A stretch of 64,000 nt of DNA. Source: JAJFUI01 sp039698035. GTDB lineage: Bacteria; Planctomycetota; Planctomycetia; Pirellulales; Thermoguttaceae. The translations under genes and the position numbers were made by a program. Under the pieces are notes generated by a model. It did not search any database. It was not told the DNA's origin and worked only from the letters and a program-made list of their open reading frames with translations. The stretch is taken from positions 62,001 through 126,000 of the forward strand of contig JBDKSW010000011.1 in assembly GCA_039698035.1 (NCBI GenBank), read 5' to 3'. This document shows positions 17,294 to 25,743 of the stretch, in pieces (the stretch's first letter is position 1; each line of letters opens with the position of its first letter).

Positions 17294-18046
17294 TTAGACG
17301 TTGGGGTGACGTCGTCGCGCGATTTCGTCGCGCAGCCGGGCCGCTCGTTCATATTCTTCGCCTGCCACGGCATCGGCCAGTTGCTCGGCCAAGGTCTTGC
17401 CCACCTTGTATTCTTGGCGAAGGGATTCCTTCATCGCGTTCAACTGGCTGACGAGCTCGTCCTGCTCAAACTGTTCCTCGGCCCCAAAACGGATGAACAC
17501 GTCACGCAACTGCTCGAGACCTTGATGGATCACCTCGATGGCCGCCTCGGCGTCGGTGGCTTCGAGAGCGACCATTGCCGCTGCCTGAATGCGGTGAAAG
17601 AGCACCAGAGGACGGTACTGCTCGTGCGACATGGTCCACTGGGGATCGGGCGAATGCGCCGCAAGGAAATCGGTCAACGCCAGCAAGTAATCGGCGTCGG
17701 CCATCGCGCGAGCAAACTGCCGCAACGCCAAACAGCAAATGCGGCGATGGTAGAATTGCAGAAACTCGCGGTCGATCTCCAGGCACTGCGATTGATCGAG
17801 GAGGAACGATTCGCCCTGGACGCGGGCCAGGTCGCCAAGCCACTGGAGGCAGTTGTCCGTGCCGCCTGGATGCTCGCCGTCCGGCCGGCCCGTCAGCTCC
17901 ATCTGCAGAACGCCCATCTCGACCCGCATCTGAAGCACCTCGCGGTCGTCGGCCGCGCGAATCAGACGCGCGGCGATGACGCCTGGCTTGAATGGCCACC
18001 CGTGAAGGATGAAATCGATGTCGTGACCTTTATCTCGATTCGGCAT
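17294..18046 (-). CDS. UVR (UvrB/UvrC) motif protein
   Basis: A 250-residue cytosolic protein. The C-terminal 35 residues are a UVR motif (LAEQLADAVAGEEYERAARL, followed by RDEI), the helical hairpin by which UvrB and UvrC interact and which also occurs in McsA and Clp proteins. The rest is helical with no recognised domain (EFLQFYHRRICCLALRQFA). Similar proteins occur widely in planctomycetes. A role in repair or as a Clp adaptor is possible, but nothing in the sequence decides between them. Confidence 0.8.
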   Translation of the reverse strand: MPNRDKGHDIDFILHGWPFKPGVIAARLIRAADDREVLQMRVEMGVLQMELTGRPDGEHPGGTDNCLQWLGDLARVQGESFLLDQSQCLEIDREFLQFYHRRICCLALRQFARAMADADYLLALTDFLAAHSPDPQWTMSHEQYRPLVLFHRIQAAAMVALEATDAEAAIEVIHQGLEQLRDVFIRFGAEEQFEQDELVSQLNAMKESLRQEYKVGKTLAEQLADAVAGEEYERAARLRDEIARRRHPNV

Positions 18047-18115
18047 AGTTTGCTATTCTATCATGAGCGGGGATCAGACTGTAGGAGGGTCCATCGCAGT
18101 TCTTGCGCCAGACGC

Positions 18116-18544
18116 TCAGTCGTCGCGCAAGGGACCGCCTCGCCGCCGCTTCTTCTCAGAGTGCAACCGTTTATCGGCGACACGACGGCGAACCGACGCC
18201 CGAGTCGGCCGCGTTGCCCGGCGAGTTCGAGGCGGCACAGCCGCCTCGGCAAGCATCTCACGCAGTTTTTCCAGACAATCGGCCGTATTCCGCCCCGCAT
18301 CGCGGAACCGCTGGCTGACGATCAGCAGATCGCCCTCGGCCGTGATGCGGCGGCCATGCCGGGCAAAAAACCGCTGGCGGATCGGCTCGGGCAGGCTCAG
18401 GCTCGTCGTCACGCGCCACCGAAGCTGGGCCTTCGTGTTCACCTTATTGACGTTCTGGCCGCCAGGGCCGCCGCTGCGGGCAAACGTGAACTCGAACTCA
18501 CGAAGCGGAATCTGGAGTTGTGGGCTGATGACAAGCATGGGCAA
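18116..18544 (-). CDS. arfB: Alternative ribosome-rescue factor ArfB (YaeJ)
   Basis: ArfB hydrolyses peptidyl-tRNA on stalled ribosomes. The 142-residue protein has the release-factor GGQ motif in RSGGPGGQNVNKV and a C-terminal basic tail (RRATRPTRASVRRR, KRLHSEKKRRRGG) that in known ArfB enters the empty mRNA channel. The length fits ArfB (about 140) and excludes full release factors. It lies on the same strand as the downstream UVR gene, 69 bp away. Confidence 0.93.
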   Translation of the reverse strand: MPMLVISPQLQIPLREFEFTFARSGGPGGQNVNKVNTKAQLRWRVTTSLSLPEPIRQRFFARHGRRITAEGDLLIVSQRFRDAGRNTADCLEKLREMLAEAAVPPRTRRATRPTRASVRRRVADKRLHSEKKRRRGGPLRDD

Positions 18545-18618
18545 ACGTCCGCGGCAATAGGTCGACGATTCAATCCCAAGCGAGCAGTTCTCGTTTCTTT
18601 CCGAGTCGCCGGAGCCGA

Positions 18619-19572
18619 TCAGGAAACGACGTTCTGTGGCGAGCCGGCCAAGAAGTCACGGACGTTTGCAACGACACAGTCGACCAGTCGCTTTCGCGCG
18701 GCGGCGGTTGCCCAACCGATGTGCGGTGTAAGGCAACAGTTCTTGGCGTGCAGCAGCGGATTGTCCGCCGGCGGCGGTTCGGTCGAAAGCACATCGAGGC
18801 CCGCGCCCGCTAGCCGACCGCTGTTGAGTGCGTCGGCCAACGCGGCTTCGTCCACCAGCGGACCTCGGCCCGTGTTGATGAGCATCGCACCCGGCTTCAT
18901 CCGTGCCAAGCGCTCGGCGCTGACGAGGTGATGGGTCTCGGGCGTCAGGGGACAGTGCAAACTGACAACGTCGCTTTCGCAAAACAGCTCGTCAAGCCCC
19001 GTGAACCGAACGCCCGACGGAATCGCGGCCGGCCGGCGCACACCATAGGCCAGCACGGTCATTCCCAAGGCGACGGCAACCTTGGCAACCGCGCGACCGA
19101 TGCGGCCAAAACCGACGATGCCCAACGTCAGGCCGGCAAGCTCGATCAGCGGAAAGTCCCAGTAGGCAAAGTCGGGGCACGCCGTCCAACGGCCCGCCGC
19201 GACACCGCGACCGTGATCGGCCACATGCAGCGTCAGGTTCAGCAGGTGGGCGAAAACCATCTGCACCACCGACGGCGTGGCGTAGTCCGGTACGTTCGTC
19301 ACGACGATGCCTCGTTCCCGAGCGGCCGCCACGTCCACAATGTTGTAACCGGTGGCCAACACGCCAATGTAGCGGAGCCGAGGAAGCTGCGCGATGGTCT
19401 CACGAGACAGGACCGTTTTGTTCGTCAGCACGATCTCGGCCTCGGCCGCTCGCCGAACGATCTCGGCCGGTGCGGTTCGATCATGGACGACGCACGGTCC
19501 AATCGCCTCCAACGGGGCCCAACTGAGGTCGCCAGGGTTCAGGGCATAGCCATCGAGCACAACGATCTGCAT
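18619..19572 (-). CDS. D-2-hydroxyacid dehydrogenase (glycerate/hydroxypyruvate reductase type)
   Basis: An NAD(P)-dependent dehydrogenase, 317 residues from ATG 19572, which has GGAG upstream. The N-terminus MQIVVLDGYALNPGDLSW is typical of glycerate dehydrogenase-like enzymes. The nucleotide-binding motif is LGIVGFGRIGRAVAK; catalytic residues fall in MLINTGRGPLVDEAAL (Arg and Glu region) and LTPHIGWAT (His). Its probable reaction is hydroxypyruvate or glyoxylate reduction. It is 74 bp upstream of arfB on the same strand. Confidence 0.9.
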   Translation of the reverse strand: MQIVVLDGYALNPGDLSWAPLEAIGPCVVHDRTAPAEIVRRAAEAEIVLTNKTVLSRETIAQLPRLRYIGVLATGYNIVDVAAARERGIVVTNVPDYATPSVVQMVFAHLLNLTLHVADHGRGVAAGRWTACPDFAYWDFPLIELAGLTLGIVGFGRIGRAVAKVAVALGMTVLAYGVRRPAAIPSGVRFTGLDELFCESDVVSLHCPLTPETHHLVSAERLARMKPGAMLINTGRGPLVDEAALADALNSGRLAGAGLDVLSTEPPPADNPLLHAKNCCLTPHIGWATAAARKRLVDCVVANVRDFLAGSPQNVVS

Positions 19573-19680
19573 GGGGCGGTCTCCGGTCACGCGGGGTCGA
19601 GCCAGTGTATTCGGCCACGCAACGTGGGTCAATGCACCGGAACGGGGAAATCGGAGACTCGCACTCGTCTCGCCGACTTG

Positions 19681-20097
19681 CTAGAAATCGAGCGAGTCGA
19701 GGCCTTGGTAGTCGGCGGGGGTGACGACCTCCAGCAACTGAAAGCCAATGGCGAAGAAGCCGCCGCCGATGGGATCCAGGTGCCGCGATTTAGCTCGCAG
19801 GAACGTCATTTGCCCTTCGAGGCGGAATCCGAGCAGCGCTTCGTCGATGTTGCTTGGGTGTTCGACAACAATGGCCACGCCCGTGTTCGAAAACTCCTTG
19901 GTGATTGCCGTGTAGCCCTGATCAAACTGGGGCGTCCCCTTTTTCAGAGGCACGACGATCGCCGGCACGACGACCGCTACCCGGCTATCGGAGCGGGGGC
20001 CATCGGCGAGTGCCTTCAGGCCTGGACAGTGGTTGTTAACCAGTTTGAGGACAAAGCTTTTGACGCCAGTGTCTCGACTTCGAGCAAATAGGGACAT
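19681..20097 (-). CDS. Protein of unknown function, possible PilZ-like beta barrel
   Basis: A 138-residue protein beginning MSLFARSRDTGVKSFVLKL. The C-terminal half (LGFRLEGQMTFLRAKSRH, then GGGFFAIGFQLLEVV) resembles PilZ-type beta-barrel sequence, but the c-di-GMP-binding residues (RxxxR and DxSxxG) are not present. It would therefore be a degenerate member or a different small beta protein. It is divergent from the UroD-like gene. Confidence 0.65.
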   Translation of the reverse strand: MSLFARSRDTGVKSFVLKLVNNHCPGLKALADGPRSDSRVAVVVPAIVVPLKKGTPQFDQGYTAITKEFSNTGVAIVVEHPSNIDEALLGFRLEGQMTFLRAKSRHLDPIGGGFFAIGFQLLEVVTPADYQGLDSLDF

Positions 20098-20237
20098 TCA
20101 ACCCATCTCCAGATGCACGGCAACGTTGCAGGGTGTCATACGGTGGCTCGACGGCCTCGACTCGACCGCCAAAGCCATCGCCTCAAGTATAGCTCGCCGA
20201 AGGGGGGGGTGGATTAGCAAGTTTCTTGGTGCGCTCG

Positions 20238-20264
20238 TTGACGTAGTAGTTTGCATGGTATAAT
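20238..20264 (+). promoter_or_regulatory. Sigma-70-type promoter upstream of the UroD-like gene
   Basis: TTGACG and TATAAT separated by 15 bp, with a TGG extended -10 immediately before TATAAT. It lies about 65 bp before the ATG at 20331. The short spacer is compensated by the extended -10. A G8 run lies about 30 bp further upstream (near 20202). Confidence 0.65.
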
Positions 20265-20330
20265 TTTTTCCAAGTGGCCGCCCCCCATTGGGGAGCCTCG
20301 TCAAAAGAACTAGCAACCTCTGCCACGCCC

Positions 20331-21350
20331 ATGACGTCGCGCGAACTGGTCGTTAGAACCCTGAACCACGAGCCTGTGCCCCGCGTTCCCCGAGACCTTT
20401 GGATTCGGCTCGGCGAGGACCATGTGCAGCCGGACGAGCTGGCCGAGATGCATGTGCGCTATCCCAGCGACATCGTCACGGTCGATGCGGCCCTGCATGG
20501 CGGCAGGCGGTCTCAGCAGAAAGCCGGCAAGGCGGGCGATTCCACGGACGCTTGGGGATGCGTCTGGCACATCAGCGATCCAGGCGTTGCCCCCGTGCTC
20601 AAGCAGTCGCCGTTGACCGACCTGGCGAAGATGGCCGCCTTCAAGCCGCCAGCGGCCGTGTTGGACAGCGCCCGGTTCGCCAAGGCCAACAAGTGCTGTG
20701 CGACGAGCCGCTTCGTGCTGGCGTGGTCGGAAGTGCGGCCGCTGGACCGCTTGCGGACATTGTGCGGCGAAACGGCCTTGGTGCAGCTCGCCCGCGGCAA
20801 AGAGCCAATTCGCAAGCTGCTGGCCGCGCTGCATGACTTGAACTGCAAGGAATTGGAACGCTGGGGCGATACCGAGGTGGATGGCGTCGCCATCCGCGAC
20901 GATTGGGGGACGCCCGAGGGCCTGCTGGTCTCGCCCGAAATGTGGCGCGACGTATTCCGGCCGCTTTACCGCGAATATTGCAACATTCTGCATGCGAAGG
21001 ACAAATTCGTCTTCTTCCATTCCGACGGCAACATCCAAGACATTTTCTCCGACCTGGTGAAGCTTGGCTTCGACGCGGTCCATTGCGACTGGGATTTGAT
21101 GAATCCCGGCCGCATGGCAAAGCGGTTTTGTGGTCGGGTGACCTTCTGGGGCGGAACGGGGCAACGGCCGCTCCGCGAGCCGGGCACGCCCGATCAGTTT
21201 CGGGATTCCGTGCTGGCCGGTCGCCGTTTGCTCGATTTCGGCGCCGGCGGGGTCATTGCCCAATGCCAGTGGGACCCAGGCATTCGGCTCCAAACCATTG
21301 CCACGTTCTTTGAGCTTTGGTTGGCGCCTTTGCCGATGCATGCCTCGTAA
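20331..21350 (+). CDS. Uroporphyrinogen decarboxylase-like (UroD/methyltransferase family) protein
   Basis: A 339-residue TIM-barrel protein of the URO-D superfamily, which includes haem UroD and the zinc-dependent methyltransferases MtaA/CmuA. Features are MTSRELVVRTLNHEPVPRVP at the N-terminus, DGVAIRDDWGTPEGLLVSPE, the possible metal-binding stretch KFVFFHSDGNIQDIF and the end ANDD-free GGVIAQCQWDPG. The family sequence in planctomycetes often belongs to the methyltransferase-like branch and not to haem synthesis. The start is taken as ATG 20331; a promoter lies just upstream. Confidence 0.85.
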   Translation: MTSRELVVRTLNHEPVPRVPRDLWIRLGEDHVQPDELAEMHVRYPSDIVTVDAALHGGRRSQQKAGKAGDSTDAWGCVWHISDPGVAPVLKQSPLTDLAKMAAFKPPAAVLDSARFAKANKCCATSRFVLAWSEVRPLDRLRTLCGETALVQLARGKEPIRKLLAALHDLNCKELERWGDTEVDGVAIRDDWGTPEGLLVSPEMWRDVFRPLYREYCNILHAKDKFVFFHSDGNIQDIFSDLVKLGFDAVHCDWDLMNPGRMAKRFCGRVTFWGGTGQRPLREPGTPDQFRDSVLAGRRLLDFGAGGVIAQCQWDPGIRLQTIATFFELWLAPLPMHAS

Positions 21351-21533
21351 CGGCAGAGATCCCGCCAGACGCCGTGGCCCGGTGTCTTTCCGGCCTTGCC
21401 GCCCCATGATTCGACGGGTATACTGCGTTGTTTTCAGGGAGGTGGACCAGGGCTTTTCTCGGTCCGTAAGTCCCCTGGGTCGGATGCGGCCAGTCCAAGC
21501 CGCTGTTGTGAACCATCGACAAGGATCATCGCC

Positions 21534-22349
21534 ATGAAACGCGAAGAACGGCATAGGTTACAGCACAACGCCCTCGCCGATTGGCTGGCCAAGGCTCTGA
21601 ACGACGTGAAGCCCTACCAAAATGCTGTCTACTCAGCGATCGTCGTGGTCGCCCTTGCCGTGGCTGGTTACGCCTGGGTTTCTCATTCGGCCCAGGCCAA
21701 GACGGCCGATGCCTGGGACAGGGTGACCATCGGACTCCAAACGGGCAATTTGGCCGACTTCACGCAGGTCATCGACGATTTTCCAAACACGCCGGTCGGC
21801 GACATGGCCACGGTCATCTGCGCCGACTTGCGATTGGCCGAAGGTTGCAGCCGGCTGCTCCTGGACAAGGCCGTTGCTCTGCAACACTTGGGCCGCGCGC
21901 TGGAACTTTACGGCCGCGGCAAGGAAGCTGGAAACCCCGCGATGCGGGAACGGGCCACCTATGGCCAAGCCCGGGCATGGGAGGCGCAAGGAAGGCCGAG
22001 CGATCTCGACGCGGCCAAACGCTGCTACCAGGAAGTCGTTACGAATTGGCCGGAAGGGGCGTACGCGGCGTTCGCGAAACAACGGCTCACTGATCTTCAG
22101 CGGCCCACGACCAAACAGCTCTACGACGATCTCAGCCGATACGCGCCCAAGGCCGTCCAGTCGCCAAGCGACGCGCTGCCGGGCGAACCGCCGACGTTCT
22201 CGCCCGATGGCCTACCCCGCGAGCCAGCGGCCGGCAAGGACATCAAGTTCGAGGAGCTTGGCGGGAAGACCGGCGAGCAAAGCAAGAAGGCCGAAACGCC
22301 CAAAAAGTCGGGCGCCGACAAGCCGAAAGAACCTAGCAAGAAGAAGTGA
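21534..22349 (+). CDS. Membrane-anchored TPR-like protein (YfgM-like)
   Basis: A 271-residue protein with AAGGA 8 nt before the ATG. The N-terminus MKREERHRLQHNALADWLAK is cytosolic, residues 33-49 are one membrane segment (YSAIVVVALAVAGYAWV), and residues 55-190 are helical with tetratricopeptide-like pairs (NPAMRERATYGQARAWEAQG). The last 80 residues are Pro/Lys/Glu-rich and probably disordered. The layout resembles YfgM, an accessory to the SecYEG translocon, but the similarity is architectural only. Confidence 0.75.
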   Translation: MKREERHRLQHNALADWLAKALNDVKPYQNAVYSAIVVVALAVAGYAWVSHSAQAKTADAWDRVTIGLQTGNLADFTQVIDDFPNTPVGDMATVICADLRLAEGCSRLLLDKAVALQHLGRALELYGRGKEAGNPAMRERATYGQARAWEAQGRPSDLDAAKRCYQEVVTNWPEGAYAAFAKQRLTDLQRPTTKQLYDDLSRYAPKAVQSPSDALPGEPPTFSPDGLPREPAAGKDIKFEELGGKTGEQSKKAETPKKSGADKPKEPSKKK

Positions 22350-22544
22350 TGACATCCGCGCGATCGGCCGTGACAGCCCGGCACATCGCGCCCCAACGCA
22401 AACTTCGCCGACCGGCGTTCGATCGTTGTCTTTCGCTAGCGCGAGCTCCAGTTCCAACCGGCGTTCCCTTCTGGTGAAAACCGCGAGTCTTCCTCAACGG
22501 TTGCCGTGCGGCAACGCGCAAGTTCCAGTCGCAATCGGTATAAG

Positions 22545-23537
22545 ATGGCCGTTTCGCCCGAGCCAGTCGAGTTGATGGTTGGTCCAACCGATGCAGGCCA
22601 TCGACTCGACGCCTTCCTCGCCAGTCATTGTCCACAGTACAGCCGCGTTCATCTGCGGCGAGTCATCTCGGCTGGCGGCGTCAAGATCGATGGCCGTGGC
22701 GGAAAGCCGGCCTATCGACTCAAGGCCGGCCAGACCGTGGTTGTCGTACTGCCAGAGATACCTCGCGAAGCGCCCCAGCCCGAGAACATCCCGCTGGATG
22801 TTCTCTATGAAGACGAACACTTGGTCGTCGTGAACAAGCCGCCCGGCATGGTCGTTCATCCGGCTCGCGGGCACTGGTCCGGCACACTGGCCGGCGCGCT
22901 GCAATTTCGTTTTGGATCGACGCTGAGCGCCGTCGCCGGTCTGAGCCGGCCCGGGATCGTCCATCGGCTGGACCGCGACACGAGCGGCGTCATTGTGGTC
23001 GCCCGATGCGATCAGGCCCACGCCGCGTTGGCCAAACAGTTTGCGGCTCGATCGATCGAGAAGGAATATTTTGCCTTGGTGTCGGGTTGCCCGCTGCGCG
23101 ACCGGGATCTGATCGATTGCCCCATCGGTTTCCATCCGCACGTGCGCGAGATGATGGCCATTCGCCACCATGACGCCGACAGCCGGCCGGCGCAGACGTT
23201 CTACGAAGTCTTGGAGCGATTCGACCATTTCGGGGCCGTGCGGTTGTTGCCCAAGACGGGTCGGACGCACCAGATCCGCGTCCATCTCAACCACATTGGC
23301 TGCCCCGTGCTTTGCGACCGGCAGTACGGCGGCCGTAGCCAGATCACCCGCGGCGAGATCCGTCGCGATCCGTCGGACCAGCTCGTCTTGCTCAATCGTC
23401 AGGCCCTGCACGCTCGGCGGCTTCGTTTCGTGCATCCGGCCACGGGCAAGCCGCTGGAGATCGAGGCCCCGCTTCCGCCCGACATCGTGGCCGTGCTGGC
23501 CGAATTGCGGGCGTATCGCCGGCCGGGCCATTCATGA
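22545..23537 (+). CDS. rluD: Ribosomal large subunit pseudouridine synthase, RluD type
   Basis: An RluA-family pseudouridine synthase with an N-terminal S4 RNA-binding domain (RLDAFLASHCPQYSRVHLRR) and a catalytic domain with the aspartate motif HRLDRDTSGVIVVA. Further family elements are VVNKPPGMVVHP and KTGRTHQIRVHLNHIG. The 330-residue length suits RluD, which modifies helix 69 of 23S rRNA. TATAAG lies directly before the ATG, so if that is a promoter the real start may be M24 of the longer frame (22575). Confidence 0.9.
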   Translation: MAVSPEPVELMVGPTDAGHRLDAFLASHCPQYSRVHLRRVISAGGVKIDGRGGKPAYRLKAGQTVVVVLPEIPREAPQPENIPLDVLYEDEHLVVVNKPPGMVVHPARGHWSGTLAGALQFRFGSTLSAVAGLSRPGIVHRLDRDTSGVIVVARCDQAHAALAKQFAARSIEKEYFALVSGCPLRDRDLIDCPIGFHPHVREMMAIRHHDADSRPAQTFYEVLERFDHFGAVRLLPKTGRTHQIRVHLNHIGCPVLCDRQYGGRSQITRGEIRRDPSDQLVLLNRQALHARRLRFVHPATGKPLEIEAPLPPDIVAVLAELRAYRRPGHS

Positions 23538-23758
23538 TGCGGCGACAGGCGCCCAGCCCCAGCCAAGATTCTCATTGACAGAAAGGATGTTGCACGAACC
23601 GTTTGGTCCGCGCTGCCTTGAAAACCTCTGTTTCGCCGTGCGTTCGCCGCCAATGGTCCTTGACAATCGGCCGGCAACATGAAAAATGCCAGCGGGCGAG
23701 TGCGACTCGGTGCACGCCGGCGCTTCGAGTAAGCTAAAATTACTTGGGAGGTTGGGCC

Positions 23759-24595
23759 ATGACCGAAGGCGATCTTCTGAAGATTCACGCAACGCCGTCG
23801 CTCAGCAATGCCACGCTCGTCCTGTCCTTTACCGGCTGGATGGACGGCGGCAACGTTTCGACCGGAACGGTCCAGAATCTGGTTCACGTTTTGCAGGCCA
23901 CGCAGATCGCCGAGATCGACCCCGATCCGTTCTACATCTACAACGTTCCGGGGCCGATGGAGGTCGCCGAGTTGTTCCGGCCGCCCGGAGCAATCGAGGA
24001 AGGGCTTGTCACGGAACTCGACATGCCCAGCAACATATTCTACTGCCACGCGCCTGGCAATCTGTTGCTGTTCATCGGCAAGGAACCGCACCTGCGTTGG
24101 CGGATTTTCGGCGAGTGCATTTTGAAGTTGGCCCGTCAATGGGGCGTGCGCCGGATCGTGTTCGTCGGATCGTTCGGCGGCCCGGTGCCGCACACACGGC
24201 TGCCGCGTCTTTACGTGAGTTGCTCCAACGCTCACTTGCTGCCCGAAATGGACGAGTACGGCGTTCGCCGGAGCGGCTATCAAGGCCCAAGTTCCTTTGC
24301 GACCTATCTGATGACGCAGGTGGCCAGCGACGGCATCGACATGATCTCGATGACGGCCGAGGTGCCAGGCTACCTGCAGGGCAGCAACCCGGCCAGCATC
24401 GAGGCCGTCACCCGGCGACTGACCAAGCTGCTGGGCGTCCACCTCGACTTGGCCCCGCTGCGCACCGCATGCACGGCGTGGGAGCTGCGTGTATCGCAGG
24501 TGGTCGAACAGAGCGAAGAGCTTGCCGAGACGGTCCGCAAGCTCGAAGAAGCCTATGACAACGAATTGCTGAGGAACTCGCCCGACCAGTCGTGA
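23759..24595 (+). CDS. PAC2 family protein (proteasome-assembly-chaperone-like)
   Basis: A 278-residue protein starting MTEGDLLKIHATPSL, with GGGAGG 7 nt upstream. It has the PAC2 family pattern: LVLSFTGWMDGGNVSTG near the N-terminus, a RWRIFGECIL helix, a strand-turn VRRIVFVGSFGGPVPHTR, and a C-terminal helix. Bacterial PAC2 proteins resemble proteasome assembly chaperones and archaeal homologues, but their function is unknown. Proteasome-like genes are not in this window. The C-terminal helix (ELAETVRKLEEAYDNELL) could form a coiled coil. Confidence 0.85.
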   Translation: MTEGDLLKIHATPSLSNATLVLSFTGWMDGGNVSTGTVQNLVHVLQATQIAEIDPDPFYIYNVPGPMEVAELFRPPGAIEEGLVTELDMPSNIFYCHAPGNLLLFIGKEPHLRWRIFGECILKLARQWGVRRIVFVGSFGGPVPHTRLPRLYVSCSNAHLLPEMDEYGVRRSGYQGPSSFATYLMTQVASDGIDMISMTAEVPGYLQGSNPASIEAVTRRLTKLLGVHLDLAPLRTACTAWELRVSQVVEQSEELAETVRKLEEAYDNELLRNSPDQS

Positions 24596-24628
24596 GGCGT
24601 TCAGCTTCGTGCCCCGTTCGGCCAGTTC

Positions 24629-25723
24629 CTAGACCAGCTTGCCGTTCCAACGCGCGGCGACCTGGGCCTGCAGCTCCTTGACGGCATCGGCCCGATCGGC
24701 CCGACAGACGAGCGTTGCGTCCGGCGTGTGAACGATGATGAGATCGTCGCAGCCGATCGCGGCAATCAGGTGCGTCGGATCAGCGCTGGCCGCCAGGCAG
24801 CCGCGGCTGTCCATCAACAACGTTCGCTCGGCGCTGATTGCGTTTCCCTGCGCATCGCGTGGGCAAGTCTCGGCCAGCGACGGCCACGAGCCCACGTCGA
24901 GCCAGCGGAGCGGCATCGGGATGGCCGCCACCGTCAGGGCCGGATCGCGCGAGGCCGGCTCCATCACGGCATAATCGACGCTGATCTTCTTCAGCGTCGG
25001 GTAAACCTCGCTCAGCACGGCCTGCCGGCGCGGCGTGTCCCAAGCGTCGGCGATCTGCATGAGGCCCGCATAGTTTTCCGGCAAGTAACGGCGAATGCAA
25101 TCCAGCAGCGTGGCCGCGCGCCAGACGAACATGCCGCTGTTCCAGAGGAACCGCTCGGGGCCTGCCTGAAAGTACTGCCGGGCCGTCTCCACATCAGGCT
25201 TTTCGCGGAACACGCGCACACGGCGCGCGGTCGCATCGAGCGGCTCGCCAAGTTCCAGATAGCCGTAGCCAATGGCAGCCCGCGTGGGCAAGATGCCAAA
25301 CGTCACCAGCGACTCTGGATGTTGCTCGGCCAACGCATAACCGCGATCGACGATCGCCTGAAACTGGTCGAGCGGCTCGATGACGTGATCGGCCGTGAAG
25401 ACGCCCAAGGTGGCCGCCGGGTCGCGGCGTGCCAGGACGGCCGCGCTGAAACCGAGCGCGTTGAGCGTGTCTCGGCCGCACGGCTCGCCGAGGAATTGGC
25501 CTACGCCCAACTTGGGCAGTGCCTTGTGAACGGCCTGCGCGTGTGCCTGGCCCGCACAAACGAAACACCGCTCTGGCGGCAGCAAGCCGTCGAGCCGCTC
25601 GACGGCGATCTCCAACAAGCTCCGCCCGTCAATCAGCGGCACCAACTGTTTGGGATGTGCGGCGCGGCTGACGGGCCAAAGTCGCGTGCCCGAACCACCG
25701 GCAATGACCACGGCATATCGCAT
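24629..25723 (-). CDS. manC: Mannose-1-phosphate guanylyltransferase
   Basis: This enzyme makes GDP-mannose from mannose-1-phosphate and GTP, for polysaccharides and glycosylation. The 364-residue protein has the nucleotidyltransferase motif AVVIAGGSGTRLWPVSR, the conserved PKQLVPL element, GEPCGRDTLNA, and FREKPDVETA. It lacks the C-terminal isomerase domain of bifunctional ManC/AlgA proteins. The ATG at 25723 is preferred because GGGAG lies 8 nt before it. It is 20 bp downstream of mqnE and is the last gene of the minus-strand menaquinone run. Confidence 0.93.
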   Translation of the reverse strand: MRYAVVIAGGSGTRLWPVSRAAHPKQLVPLIDGRSLLEIAVERLDGLLPPERCFVCAGQAHAQAVHKALPKLGVGQFLGEPCGRDTLNALGFSAAVLARRDPAATLGVFTADHVIEPLDQFQAIVDRGYALAEQHPESLVTFGILPTRAAIGYGYLELGEPLDATARRVRVFREKPDVETARQYFQAGPERFLWNSGMFVWRAATLLDCIRRYLPENYAGLMQIADAWDTPRRQAVLSEVYPTLKKISVDYAVMEPASRDPALTVAAIPMPLRWLDVGSWPSLAETCPRDAQGNAISAERTLLMDSRGCLAASADPTHLIAAIGCDDLIIVHTPDATLVCRADRADAVKELQAQVAARWNGKLV

Positions 25724-25743
25724 CACAGGTTCTCCCAAAGCCG

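Noticed and set aside
17306..18931. A 541-residue plus-strand frame
   Set aside because: Antisense to the UVR, ArfB and dehydrogenase genes, which have clear families; no motif in the frame itself.
20310..21554. A 414-residue minus-strand frame
   Set aside because: Antisense to the UroD-like gene, without domain content.
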